Source: JANXQE01 sp035651635
GTDB taxonomy: Bacteria > Verrucomicrobiota > Verrucomicrobiia > Limisphaerales > UBA8199
NCBI GenBank assembly: GCA_035651635.1
Contig: DASRFK010000137.1
Coordinates: 1 to 42,683 of the forward strand
Direction of reading: 5' to 3'
Length of the DNA stretch: 42,683 nt
Shown: positions 8,329 through 17,600 of the stretch, one piece after another
How positions within the stretch are numbered: position 1 is the stretch's first letter
How the letters are laid out: each line of letters opens with the position of its first letter
Notes under the pieces: generated by a model
What the model was told of the DNA's origin: nothing
The model's input: only the letters and a program-made list of their open reading frames with translations
Databases searched by the model: none
Made by a program: the position numbers and the translations under genes

Positions 8329-10011
8329 TCAACGTCCATTGCCCAGCATAATCCAGTTGAAAGCCGGGTAGGGCGTTTTGCGTCGCAGATAAAATGCGCT
8401 GCCGGCGGGCACCGACACGGACTGCGCCGAGTTGTACGCGGCATCGAGCCAGCCTTGGTTGCCGGCTGAATCTTGGTAATAAAAATACGTCGCGACGGTG
8501 CTGTCGGGCTGAACGAGCAACAGATTATCGGCGGCCGACGGATTCAAACCGCCGGCCACGCCGGTGTTCGGATCGCCGGTATACAAGTTCAATTGTGGCA
8601 AGGTGAGATTCGTCACCGCCTGCAAGGTGCCCAGCAGGTTATAGCCGGTATTGATCGGCGCTACGGTTGGACCGTTCTTAATCGGTCCGGCCAGCGTCAG
8701 CAGCAGGTCACCCGTGCTCCCACGACGGACGACCAGGCCCTGCTCGGGATAGATGACCTGGTCGGCAGCGGAGGAGTAATCCGCCCGAAACCATCCCTGA
8801 GTTCCGGCCCCGTCATTAAAATAGAAAATCGTCATCGTCTGCTGTGACTCGGGAATCGTCAGGAGAATATTGTCGGCCGCGGATGGATTCTGGCCGGCGG
8901 CTAATCCAACCTGGTTGGTGGGCCCAAACAGGGTGGCGATGGTGAAGTGTTTTCGAATCGTGTAAGGCGCGCCTGGTGCGGCGACTGCCCGGACGTCGCT
9001 GCCCAGATCCAGCGTGTGGGTCGAGGCATCGGTGTTCGTGATATCCACCGTCCAGCCATTCGTGAACGCGGCGTAGAAACTACCGTTAGTTCCGTTGAAT
9101 TGATTAACGGTCCAGGCGGCATTGCTGTCCGTTAATGTCGCCGCGCCCAGGTGACTGACTATTCCCGCGTAGGCTAACGGAGTGACCATCCGCTGCGAAA
9201 AGAGCGTGTTCCTGGCACCGTTTCCGCCGTTGCCCAGGAGCGTGGTGGCGCTGCCGATCAGCGCTTCGGAAGCGGTCACATTGGTCCCGAGAATTACTTT
9301 CAGCCGAATGAATTGTGCCGCCGTGGCGCTGACCGGAGTCTGATCCAGGGCGGTCACCCAATCGAATTGGCTGTCCAGCGTCGCGACACTGATTTCCTGG
9401 ACGTGCCCGGCATCGGAGAGCCAGCTTTGGTTATTCGTCGAGACTTCGGGAATGTATTGTAGCCCGACCACGTCCTTGCGACGCTTGTATTGAATGGCAA
9501 GATATGGGCTGCCGCTTGCCTGGGTCATCCAAGGCTGAAGGCCATCCTGGTTGTCAGCCGAATTGAAGGGATTTGTGCCCAGGGCGTATTCCATTAGATT
9601 CGAGCGTCCGTCACCGTCAGGATCCGCCATGGCCTGGGAGGGATCGTTCAGATTTACTCCGTCGTACATGCCCCCGGCTGGCGTAGCCGAAATTTCAGTG
9701 GAGAATTCGCTTTCCAAGCCGGCGGAATCCAGCGTGGTCGCGGCGAAATAATACCGGGTGCCTTCTTGCAGCTGGGTGACCGTGGCGTTGGTGGTATTGC
9801 CGCAGGCGATCATGTTTGTATAAGTCCGGCTGGCGACCCCGTAATAGAGGTTATAGCCGACCACGTTCTTGTCCGTGCTCCGGTCCCACGCCAGCGTCAA
9901 GGAAGCGCCGGCAAGCGCCACGTGCACCATCGGGCCCAACCAGCACAACGCCACCGAAGTTCCCGTTGCCAAACCTCGCCCTCTTCTCAGGCAATTTTTG
10001 AAGAAGCCCAT
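8329..10011 (-). CDS. Secreted fibronectin III / TIGR02597-like protein
   Basis: 560 residues with a Sec signal (about 1-35, ending VALAGASL). A fibronectin type III domain follows (about 36-110, LTLAWDRSTDKNVVGYNLYYGVASRTYTNM...TRYYFAATTLDSAGLESEFS), then a calcium-binding thrombospondin-3-like stretch (DPDGDGRSNLMEYALGTNP, about 129-147). Next is a beta domain (YIPEVSTNNQSWLSD...AAQFIRLKV) and a long C-terminal region with two related blocks (NPSAADNILLTIPES...FYFNDGAGTQGWFRADYSSAA and NPSAADNLLLVQPDS...YYQDSAGNQGWLDAAYNSAQ). I recognise the latter as resembling TIGR02597, a family largely seen in Verrucomicrobia. The function is unknown; an extracellular or surface role is inferred. It is convergent with the PAP2 gene, whose stop is only 31 bp away. 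Confidence 0.82.
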   Translation of the reverse strand: MGFFKNCLRRGRGLATGTSVALCWLGPMVHVALAGASLTLAWDRSTDKNVVGYNLYYGVASRTYTNMIACGNTTNATVTQLQEGTRYYFAATTLDSAGLESEFSTEISATPAGGMYDGVNLNDPSQAMADPDGDGRSNLMEYALGTNPFNSADNQDGLQPWMTQASGSPYLAIQYKRRKDVVGLQYIPEVSTNNQSWLSDAGHVQEISVATLDSQFDWVTALDQTPVSATAAQFIRLKVILGTNVTASEALIGSATTLLGNGGNGARNTLFSQRMVTPLAYAGIVSHLGAATLTDSNAAWTVNQFNGTNGSFYAAFTNGWTVDITNTDASTHTLDLGSDVRAVAAPGAPYTIRKHFTIATLFGPTNQVGLAAGQNPSAADNILLTIPESQQTMTIFYFNDGAGTQGWFRADYSSAADQVIYPEQGLVVRRGSTGDLLLTLAGPIKNGPTVAPINTGYNLLGTLQAVTNLTLPQLNLYTGDPNTGVAGGLNPSAADNLLLVQPDSTVATYFYYQDSAGNQGWLDAAYNSAQSVSVPAGSAFYLRRKTPYPAFNWIMLGNGR

Positions 10012-10410
10012 TTCTCGATGACTACAGCTTGTTTAGACCCTTTAGAACAAACCCACTCCGCCGGTACCCTGGAACTTCCCTGGGACATGTTCACTGCAAC
10101 ACTGCGTCTTTTGCTCCCTTACTAATCAAACGGAAGCCGCTTTTGCTTGAGGCTTGGCGTCACTTCCTCCTTGGATAGGTAACGTGGCTGAGAGCGCCGG
10201 CCGATGAAATGGAGTGTTGGCCCCGAAAAGGGGGCGGGTATTAAAAGGAGTCCACGCGAAGGCCAACTTTAGGCGGCTGGTTTGTCGTTAGATCCGGGTA
10301 AAGGTTTTACGCGTGCTGCCCAGCCTGTGAATAATCGGCCAAAAACTCGTCCTGTTTTGTGAACAACAACGCCTTGATCTTTTTACCCGATGGCGATGAA
10401 GTAGAGTCAT
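10012..10410. other. Intergenic region upstream of the FN3 protein
   Basis: About 400 bp with no convincing gene. It holds the promoter region of the minus-strand FN3 protein and perhaps of the small plus-strand reading frame at 10411. Two small hairpins are visible: AAGCC (10134-10138) with GGCTT (10151-10155), and GCCCC (10220-10224) with GGGGC (10231-10235). The minus strand reads GTGACGCCAAGCC across the first, faintly like the core of a c-di-GMP-I riboswitch, but the rest of that motif is not found. I identify no known RNA. Confidence 0.35.
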
Positions 10411-10626
10411 ATGCTTTCGTTCACGATCACTACCGACTCCGATGGAAAATTCTCCGGCCCAAGCGTGGTCCGTTTGAGCAGTGCCACCAATGACGTTCAC
10501 GAGGCTGAAGTGGCTGAAATTTGGATGGCCATAAAGGACGGCAAGTTCGAGGCACAAGCAAAGCAAATGCTGGAACGCTTCTGCGCTAAACGCGGAATGG
10601 ATTGTCTCAAAGTTCTGCCCCGGTAA
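10411..10626 (+). CDS. Small hypothetical protein (71 aa)
   Basis: An orphan reading frame with coding-like codon use (G or C favoured at third positions) and a sensible profile: a beta-rich start (MLSFTITTDSDGKFSGPSVVRLSS) followed by an amphipathic helix (HEAEVAEIWMAIKDGKFEAQAKQMLERFCAKRGM). The ATG at 10411 has only a weak purine stretch (tagag) upstream. It stands alone on the plus strand between two minus-strand genes. I do not recognise a family. It may be a real short regulator or adaptor, or chance; homologues would settle this. Confidence 0.42.
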   Translation: MLSFTITTDSDGKFSGPSVVRLSSATNDVHEAEVAEIWMAIKDGKFEAQAKQMLERFCAKRGMDCLKVLPR

Positions 10627-10691
10627 AGATCACACCGCGATTCCTCTTAACCGAGTCCACTCGCGAGACAAGTCAACGCCACTCGGGTTGT

Positions 10692-12293
10692 TTACAGGGC
10701 CTGATAGACCCGCAAGGCCTCTTCCGTCGTCCGCCACGCATTCTGGCGGTCCGGTTCATTGGCGAATGGGGGATTGGTCTTAAGCCAGTGCTGCACAGCT
10801 TCGACATACTTGCGGAGGTAAGCGATGGACGCCTCATCGCGGACTTTGCGGCCGTCCTGCAAGAAGTAGATCGGGGCGGTATGGGCAAAGACGGAGACCC
10901 CACGCGGAAGAATATGGCTGCGGAGATCCGGGTGTTCTGCGACGCGGGCAGCCATCCACGCACTGCGGGTAAGTTCCACCGTGGTTTCGACCTCCATCGA
11001 ATAGACCCCATCGACGGCCGGGTTTTTGGGAACTGCAATCGTCTTATGAGCGACCGCCTGGCCGTTAACCAGGATTTCGAGAGTTGTGAAAGGCAAAATG
11101 GAACGGGCGCTTACCCGGGCCCTGAGCCGATTGGTCCCGTGGAACTCGACGACATCGCCCGAGTCGTGCCCACCGGCATCAAAGTCCAGCATCGGGCCGT
11201 TGCTGACAAAGGCCCTGCCCGCCGTGATCGCCTCGATCCACGCAGCGTAACTGGCAGGCTCCTTAACCCGAGCGTAGACTCGGTTGCTGCCAAAAGGGAT
11301 ATCCTCCGAGAATTTATCCGTGCCGGCGGCGAGGGGCACGCGAAAGCCGGCGTTGAGGTACTGGTAATACAGATCCAGCGGGCGCATGATGGGGAACTCG
11401 GCCTGGGACATGCCCGAGTTCAGCCAGGGACTCCAATGGTTTGGAAGTTGTGTCGGATCGTTCCAAGTTATCAGTTCGAGCCCATCGACCAGACCCAGGG
11501 CGATACCAATAGGCGATTGCGCTCCGGGCAGAGAGGCGAAGTGTGACCAGAAGATAATGCCGCCTTGGTCACGGGTCGCCCGCATCGCCCGAACCAGGTC
11601 CCACTGCGGCCCGCTCCGATAATACTCCATCGTTCCGCCGACATCGGGGTATCCGGGGACCAGATTCGTCAGGTTAACCAGCGTCAGGTGTCCCATCTGC
11701 CAATCCCGGACTTCCTGGCTAACACGAACCTCGCAACCTGGGGTCGAAATGGGATCTAGCCGGCCAGTAAAGCAGTCATTTATTGGAGAAGGGTATTGCG
11801 AGTCGGTCACGTGCAAGAGAGTAAGCGCATTGAGGTCCTCGGCTCTCATTTGAGGGTATGCTTCTCTTGGCACCGGCAGATGCGCGTGAAAATCGCCGTT
11901 GAAATACCCTTTACTCCGCATATCAATCCAGCGGCGCAAGCGGAAGGTCTTCTGGATGGTTGTCCCGTTCGTAGCGGCGGCGATGCGGGCAGTCAGCGGT
12001 CGGGTTTCGAGTCCCCGCCGGATTTCGATCAGCAGGCCCGTATCGGGCAGGTCCAGAACGAAAGAGCCGTCCACATAACACCAGCGCTTATCCAGGTATT
12101 GAACGTGTGCGTGCTCACCGTCGAGTTCCACGAACTTACCGTCGGGAGTGGTCAGCGCGAGCCGGGCTGCCAAGGGCTGGCCGGTGACGTCGTCGACAAT
12201 TCGCCCCTCCAATCGGGTTGCGCCAGTGGAGAATCCGATGGACAGGCCGAGCATCGTCCCAACGCCGGCGAATCGAAGCAAAGATCTATTCAT
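10692..12293 (-). CDS. CehA/McbA-family metallohydrolase, secreted
   Basis: 533 residues with a signal peptide (MNRSLLRFAGVGTMLGLSIGFSTGA). An N-terminal carboxypeptidase-regulatory-like beta domain (LEGRIVDDVTGQPLAARLALTTPDGKFV...) precedes a PHP-like hydrolase domain with metal-ligand motifs FNGDFHAHLPVP, FWSHFASLPG and LAAGTDKF. Family members named CehA (carbaryl hydrolase) and McbA hydrolyse esters or carbamates, but most relatives in PVC bacteria are uncharacterised. The ATG at 12293 is chosen because it begins the signal directly; a GTG 12 codons upstream (12329) is possible. It lies downstream of the pirin gene on the same strand with a gap of about 100 bp. Confidence 0.8.
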   Translation of the reverse strand: MNRSLLRFAGVGTMLGLSIGFSTGATRLEGRIVDDVTGQPLAARLALTTPDGKFVELDGEHAHVQYLDKRWCYVDGSFVLDLPDTGLLIEIRRGLETRPLTARIAAATNGTTIQKTFRLRRWIDMRSKGYFNGDFHAHLPVPREAYPQMRAEDLNALTLLHVTDSQYPSPINDCFTGRLDPISTPGCEVRVSQEVRDWQMGHLTLVNLTNLVPGYPDVGGTMEYYRSGPQWDLVRAMRATRDQGGIIFWSHFASLPGAQSPIGIALGLVDGLELITWNDPTQLPNHWSPWLNSGMSQAEFPIMRPLDLYYQYLNAGFRVPLAAGTDKFSEDIPFGSNRVYARVKEPASYAAWIEAITAGRAFVSNGPMLDFDAGGHDSGDVVEFHGTNRLRARVSARSILPFTTLEILVNGQAVAHKTIAVPKNPAVDGVYSMEVETTVELTRSAWMAARVAEHPDLRSHILPRGVSVFAHTAPIYFLQDGRKVRDEASIAYLRKYVEAVQHWLKTNPPFANEPDRQNAWRTTEEALRVYQAL

Positions 12294-12397
12294 ATCTTTG
12301 ATACTGCCGAAGCCTGCAATGCGGTTCACTTACCGACACTTCGGTCAAGCTGTCAAGCGCCAATGAGGCCTGGCCAGGCTGAAGGGCTGAAGATATT

Positions 12398-13327
12398 TCA
12401 GCGGGGGGTGCGATCTGTTCGGCTTACTGTTTCCAGAAAGGTGCCTTCCCTGAGCTCTTCAAAGGCCTGCTTAAGTTGCTCCTGGGTGTTCATCACGATG
12501 GGGCCATACCAGGCGACCGGCTCCTGGAGCGGCTTGCCCGAAACAAGTAGAAAGCGAATGCCCTCCTCGCCGGCCTGCACGGCTACGTTTTCGCCGGAAT
12601 CAAACAGGACGAGCGAGCGGTTGCCCGCCTCAGTCGGTGGTATCGTCTCCAGCCACTGCACGCCTTCAGTCGGCACCGCCAACGGGCCGGACGCGTTGCA
12701 GAACTTGCCGGTGCCGGCGAACACATAAGCAAAAGCGTGTCGCGTGGTCTCGACCGGAAGCGTCTTCCGCTTTCCGGGAGGCACGCTGATATCGACATAT
12801 ACCGGGTCAGCGGCGATCCCCTCGACGGGTCCGCGCTTGCCCCAAAAACTGCCGCACACCAGGCGCGCACGGGTCCCATCATCATCGGTGAGTTCTGGAA
12901 TTTCAGGAGCTTTGATCTCCTGGTAACGCGGGGCGGTCATTTTCAACGAGGACGGCAGATTCGCCCACAATTGAAACCCGTGCATCTGCCCGAGGCCGTC
13001 GCCCTTGGGCATTTCCTGGTGAATGATGCCTCGGCCGGCGGTCATCCACTGGATATCGCCCGCGCCAATCGCGCCGCGGTTGCCCAGGCTATCCGCATGC
13101 TCAACCGTGCCGGCCAGCACGTAGGTGATCGTTTCAATGCCCCGGTGCGGGTGCCACGGAAAGCCAGCCAGGTAATCCTCCGGAACGTCATTGCGGAAAT
13201 CGTCGAGCAGCAGGAACGGATCGAACTCCGTGGTGTTGCCGAACCCAAAGGCGCGGCGCAAGCGCACGCCCGCGCCTTCCAGAGTTGGCTTGGCCTGAAT
13301 GAGTCGCTTGATAGGTCTTAAGGACAT
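12398..13327 (-). CDS. Pirin family protein
   Basis: 309 residues, the usual length for a bicupin pirin. The N-terminal cupin holds the metal-binding motifs FPWHPHRGIETITYVLAG and GRGIIHQEMP, matching the His-X-His...His-X-Glu iron site known in pirins. The C-terminal cupin (about 170-290) is degenerate, as usual. Some bacterial pirins act as quercetin 2,3-dioxygenases; others bind regulators or pyruvate dehydrogenase. The activity here cannot be told apart from sequence. It is transcribed divergently from a LysR-type regulator across a 243 bp gap, a classic arrangement for a LysR target gene. Confidence 0.93.
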   Translation of the reverse strand: MSLRPIKRLIQAKPTLEGAGVRLRRAFGFGNTTEFDPFLLLDDFRNDVPEDYLAGFPWHPHRGIETITYVLAGTVEHADSLGNRGAIGAGDIQWMTAGRGIIHQEMPKGDGLGQMHGFQLWANLPSSLKMTAPRYQEIKAPEIPELTDDDGTRARLVCGSFWGKRGPVEGIAADPVYVDISVPPGKRKTLPVETTRHAFAYVFAGTGKFCNASGPLAVPTEGVQWLETIPPTEAGNRSLVLFDSGENVAVQAGEEGIRFLLVSGKPLQEPVAWYGPIVMNTQEQLKQAFEELREGTFLETVSRTDRTPR

Positions 13328-13485
13328 AAGGATTTGGTTTGTTCAGTTGAGATCAAAGCTTTTTGCCGAATGAGAACGTGTGACGGCTGTGCCACCAGCC
13401 CAGCTCAGTCGTGCCGCGCTTGCCCGCAGGGCGCTTCACCGCGGAGGTTTCGCTTTTCGCCGGGTCATGTAAGGTCGCTGTTTTC

Positions 13486-13547
13486 ATGTGCACATTCTCG
13501 CCGCGGCAACCGCTTCAAGCTAATGCTTTGTTCTTTGAACGCTAATG
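13486..13547. promoter_or_regulatory. Candidate LysR operator region (palindrome plus phased direct repeats)
   Basis: In the divergent gap between pirin and the LysR regulator there is a perfect 10 bp palindrome ATGTGCACAT (13486-13495) and a pair of direct repeats GCTAATG at 13519-13525 and 13541-13547. The repeats are 22 bp apart (two helical turns), and each is followed by a CTTTG or TCTTTG tail. LysR-type proteins bind divergent promoters as tetramers over about 60 bp, so the size fits. Binding is inferred only. Confidence 0.4.
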
Positions 13548-13570
13548 TCTTTGAGGTATAGCTCGCCCGA

Positions 13571-14491
13571 ATGGAATTGCGGCACTTGCGCTATTTCGTC
13601 ACCGTCGCCGAAGAATTGAACGTCAGCCGGGCGTCGGCGCGTTTGCGCATTTCCCAACCGGCGGTGAGCCGTCAGTTGCGCGACCTGGAAGAAGAACTGG
13701 GAGTCGATTTGTTCCACCGGGGCAACTCGAAGCTCAAACTCACCGATGCCGGAGAGGCGTTTCTGGCGCACGCTCGCGACCTGCTGCGTCGCAGCCATGA
13801 TGCCGTCAGCGAAATGCGGGCGTTCCGGCCGCAGACCAAGCGCACCATCACGATCGGTTACCTGGCGCCAGTGCTGGCCAGTTTGACTCCGGCACTGCGG
13901 ATCTTCGACCATAACAATCCCGGCTTCGAGGTGGTCCTGCGGGAGATGCCGCCTGGGGAACAGGTCAAGGCTTTGCGCGAGGCCCGCATCGATCTCGCCC
14001 TGCTGGGAAATCCATGCCCGGAACTCGCCATCGAATTCGAGGTCGTCATTTTGCAGCGCATCCCTTTGCAGGCGTTGCTGCCGGACAATCATTTGCTGGC
14101 TCTGCGCAAACGGATCGGATTGGTTGAGCTTGAAAGCGCCGATTTTGTCGGATTCGACGAAGACCGGTTTCCCGGCCGCAACGATTTGATTTGCCGTGCC
14201 TGCCAGCAAGCTGGTTTTACTCCTCGTCTTCGATACCGGGTGGAAAGCCTGAGCGCTTTGGTCGCGAAGGTGGCCGCCGGTTCGGGCGTGACGCTGGCCC
14301 CGCAAGAAGTCGGCCAATTGCCCCATCCCGGAGCAGTGCTGATCCCGCTCAAACCGCCCGCCCCGTGTGCGGCCTCCGCGGCCGTTTATCGCAAAGGGGA
14401 GCCGAAACCAGCCGTACTTGACTCGCTGGTCTGCCCACACCAGCACCGGCATGGAACGGGGAGTCAAAGCCCGCACAGCAGCCCAGGTTGA
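13571..14491 (+). CDS. LysR-family transcriptional regulator
   Basis: 306 residues: an N-terminal winged helix-turn-helix (MELRHLRYFVTVAEELNVSRASARLRISQPAVSRQLRDLEEELGVDLFHR, about 1-60) and a LysR substrate-binding domain (about 90-280, ITIGYLAPVLASLTPALRIFDHNNPGFEVVLREMPPGEQVKALREARIDLALLG). It probably controls itself and the divergent pirin gene. The last 25 residues (CPHQHRHGTGSQSPHSSPG) look unlike a normal LysR end and are low-complexity, so a late frameshift or a decayed tail is possible. The inducer is unknown. Confidence 0.93.
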   Translation: MELRHLRYFVTVAEELNVSRASARLRISQPAVSRQLRDLEEELGVDLFHRGNSKLKLTDAGEAFLAHARDLLRRSHDAVSEMRAFRPQTKRTITIGYLAPVLASLTPALRIFDHNNPGFEVVLREMPPGEQVKALREARIDLALLGNPCPELAIEFEVVILQRIPLQALLPDNHLLALRKRIGLVELESADFVGFDEDRFPGRNDLICRACQQAGFTPRLRYRVESLSALVAKVAAGSGVTLAPQEVGQLPHPGAVLIPLKPPAPCAASAAVYRKGEPKPAVLDSLVCPHQHRHGTGSQSPHSSPG

Positions 14492-14685
14492 CCCCATTCG
14501 AGGCGCGCCGGTCCGGACCCCACCCCTGGAGCTGCTTTGCGGGTGAATTTGCCTGGTGCCAAAGCCGTCTAATCCCAAAATTCATCTTGTCGAATGGTGT
14601 TCGAAGGTTATTCTGATTAACACTGGTTGGCATTTGCTCGGGACTGGCGTGCCGCTACCGCTTCCATGCAGAACAGTTCGCCCTT

Positions 14686-17600
14686 ATGACAAAAAACAGG
14701 CGGAACCGAGCCTATTGTTGGGTGGGCGCGTGGCTGGCCGGCATTGCCGTTGCTGCCGCCGCGCCGGCGCCGGCCGCCCATGTTCTATTTAATCGTGACA
14801 TTCGGCCAATTCTCTCGGACACCTGTTTTCCCTGCCACGGTTTTGATGCGGGCAAGCGCAAGGCCGATTTGCGCCTGGATACACTCGAAGGCGCCACCAC
14901 GATTCATAAAGGCCATCCAGCGATAAAGCCTGGCGATTTGGACGGCAGCGAGTTATGGCGGCGCGTCAGCTCTTCGGACCCCAAGGCGATCATGCCGCCG
15001 CCGGCTTCGGGTAAAAAGCTGAAACCGGACCAAATTGCTTTACTACGCGAATGGATCCAGCAAGGGGCAGTGTATCAAAAGCATTGGGCGTTCGAACCCC
15101 CGGTCCGGCCAGACCCCCCTGAGGTCAAGAAAGCCGAGTGGCCCCTCAACGATATCGACCGGTTCATCCTCGCAGCTTTGGAAGCCAAGGGCCTGAAGCC
15201 TGCGCGGGAAGCCAATCGAGAAACACTGCTTCGCCGGGTAACCCTGGATCTAACGGGCCTGCCGCCCACACCCGAGGAGACTGACGCTTTCTTGAAAGAT
15301 CACGAGACTGGCGCGTACGAACGAGTGGTGGAGCGGTTGCTCGCGTCCCCCCATTACGGGGAGCAGATGGCGCGGTACTGGCTGGATGTGGCCCGGTACG
15401 GAGACACTCACGGGTTACATCTCGACAATGAGCGTTCGATTTGGCCGTACCGCGATTGGGTCGTGAGCGCCTTTAACGAAAACCTACCGTACGACCAATT
15501 CACCGTCTGGCAACTTGCTGGAGATCTGCTGCCCAACGCCACTCGCGAGCAAATGATCGCCTCGGGTTTCAATCGCTGCAACGTCTCGACCAGCGAAGGC
15601 GGCGCGATTGACGAAGAATTCCAGGTCCGTTACGCCGTCGATCGGGTCGAAACGACTTCCGCGGCCTGGCTCGGGTTGACCATGGGTTGCGCGGTCTGCC
15701 ACGATCACAAGCTGGACCCAATCAAACAGAAGGAGTTTTACGAGGTCTTCTCGATTTTCAATAACATTTCCGAAAAGGCCATGGACGGCAACGCGCTGCT
15801 ACCTCCGCCAACCATGCAGTTGCCGACACCGGAACAGGCGCGGCAAATGACCGATTACGATTCGAAATTGGCTGACCTGCGCAAGCAGCTTCATGAGCTC
15901 GTCGCCGGGTTGGACTATCAGGATCCGGCCACGCTGACCAACGCGGCGAAGCCAGAGCCGAAGGAGTTTGTCTGGATTGAAGACGACTTCCCCACCAACA
16001 CTCACGTTCAGGTCAACCAGGAAAAAGAACCGAGCAAATGGGTGACGCGCGACCAAGGCCCGGTCTATAGCGGCGAGCGCTCCATCCGGCGCTCCGGCAA
16101 GGGGATTGACCAGATTTATTTTGAAGACGCCAGTCCCTTGAAAGCTGCGGCGGGGGACAAGTTCTTCGCCTATGTTTATCTCGATCCCAAGGATCCGCCC
16201 AAGGCGATCATGCTGCAGTTTCATACGGACAAATGGGACCACCGGGCCAACTGGGGCGACATTGACGCCATTGATTACGGCGAAAAAGGCACGCCGGAGA
16301 AACGGGACATGGGCGCCTTACCCGAAACAGGCAAATGGGTCCGGCTGGAGGTCGAGGCGGCGGCGGTTGGATTAAAACCCGGCGCCAAGGTGACCGGCAT
16401 GTCCTTTGCCCAGTTCGATGGCACGGTTTATTGGGACAAGGCCGGAGTGCTCTCCCCTAATGATCCGGCACAAAACCCGTATGTGTCGTTCGCCGCCTGG
16501 AACAGGATCGAACGAGGTCTGGGCGACAAGGCCGAAGCCCCTCAGGAGATCAAAGACCTGCTCAAGAAAGAGGACGCTAAATTCGAAGAAGCAGACCGCA
16601 AAACATTAAAAGATTACTTTCTGGAAAGCGTTTACGAGGATCCTGCCACGGACCTCAAGCCATTGCGCATGGAACTCAAAAGCGTCAAAAAAGAACGGGA
16701 CGAACTTGATGGGAAAATCACCGCGACGATGATTTCCAAAGAGCTCGAAAAGCCCCGGCCGGCGTGGGTGCTGATTCGGGGTCAATACGACAAGCATGGT
16801 GAGCCGGTTGGGCCAGGTGTTCCCGGGATCCTGCCGCCGCTGCCCCAGAGTGAGGTCACCAATCGCCTCACGTTCGCCAAGTGGTTAGTGGAGCCCAATC
16901 ACCCGCTCACCGCCCGCGTCACCGTCAACCGTTTCTGGCAGCAGTTTTTTGGGACTGGCATTGTCAAAACCGCGGAAGATTTTGGCACCAAGGGGGAATG
17001 GCCTTCCCATCCTGAATTGTTGGATTGGCTGGCGACCGAGTTCATCCGCACCGGCTGGGACGTGAAGCAGTTCGTAAAGCTTATTGTCACTTCGGCGACG
17101 TACCGCCAGGATTCGCAGGTCACGCCCGAGTTACTGGCGGTTGACCCTGAGAATAGGTTGCTGGCGCGCGGCCCGCGGTTCCGGCTCGATGCCGAGGAAC
17201 TGCGCGACGAAGCGCTGTATATCGGAGGATTGCTCGACTTAAAAATGGGTGGCCGCGGAGTGCGGCCGTACCAACCGCCGGGCATTTGGGAAGCGGTAGG
17301 CTACACGACCAGCACTACGGCCAAATACACCCAGGACCACGGCGATGCTCTTTATCGGCGCAGCTTGTACTTGTTCTGGAAACGCACCGCCCCGCCGCCC
17401 ACCATGATCACCTTTGACGCCCCCTCACGCGAGAAATGCCGCGCCCGGCGCGAACGCACCAACACGCCGCTTCAGGCGCTCATCACGCTCAATGATCCCC
17501 AGTACTTCGAGGCCGCGCGACATCTGGGCTATCGGATGCTGCACGAGGGCGGCGGCGAGGATGCTGCCCGCTTGAGATACGGTTTCCGCCTGGCCACTGG

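Noticed and set aside
10100..10160. Possible c-di-GMP-I riboswitch on the minus strand
   Set aside because: Only the GACGC-AAGCC-like piece is similar; the partner GGCAAACC-type segment and receptor stem are not present.
10602..11546. Plus-strand reading frame of 314 residues
   Set aside because: Antisense to the CehA/McbA-like hydrolase; composition is that of a mirrored GC-rich gene.
11796..12728. Plus-strand reading frame of 310 residues
   Set aside because: It is antisense to the CehA/McbA-like and pirin genes, which have clear signatures; no protein-like pattern.
13520..14578. Minus-strand 352-residue frame opposite the LysR gene
   Set aside because: Typical antisense shadow; the LysR helix-turn-helix on the plus strand is unmistakable.
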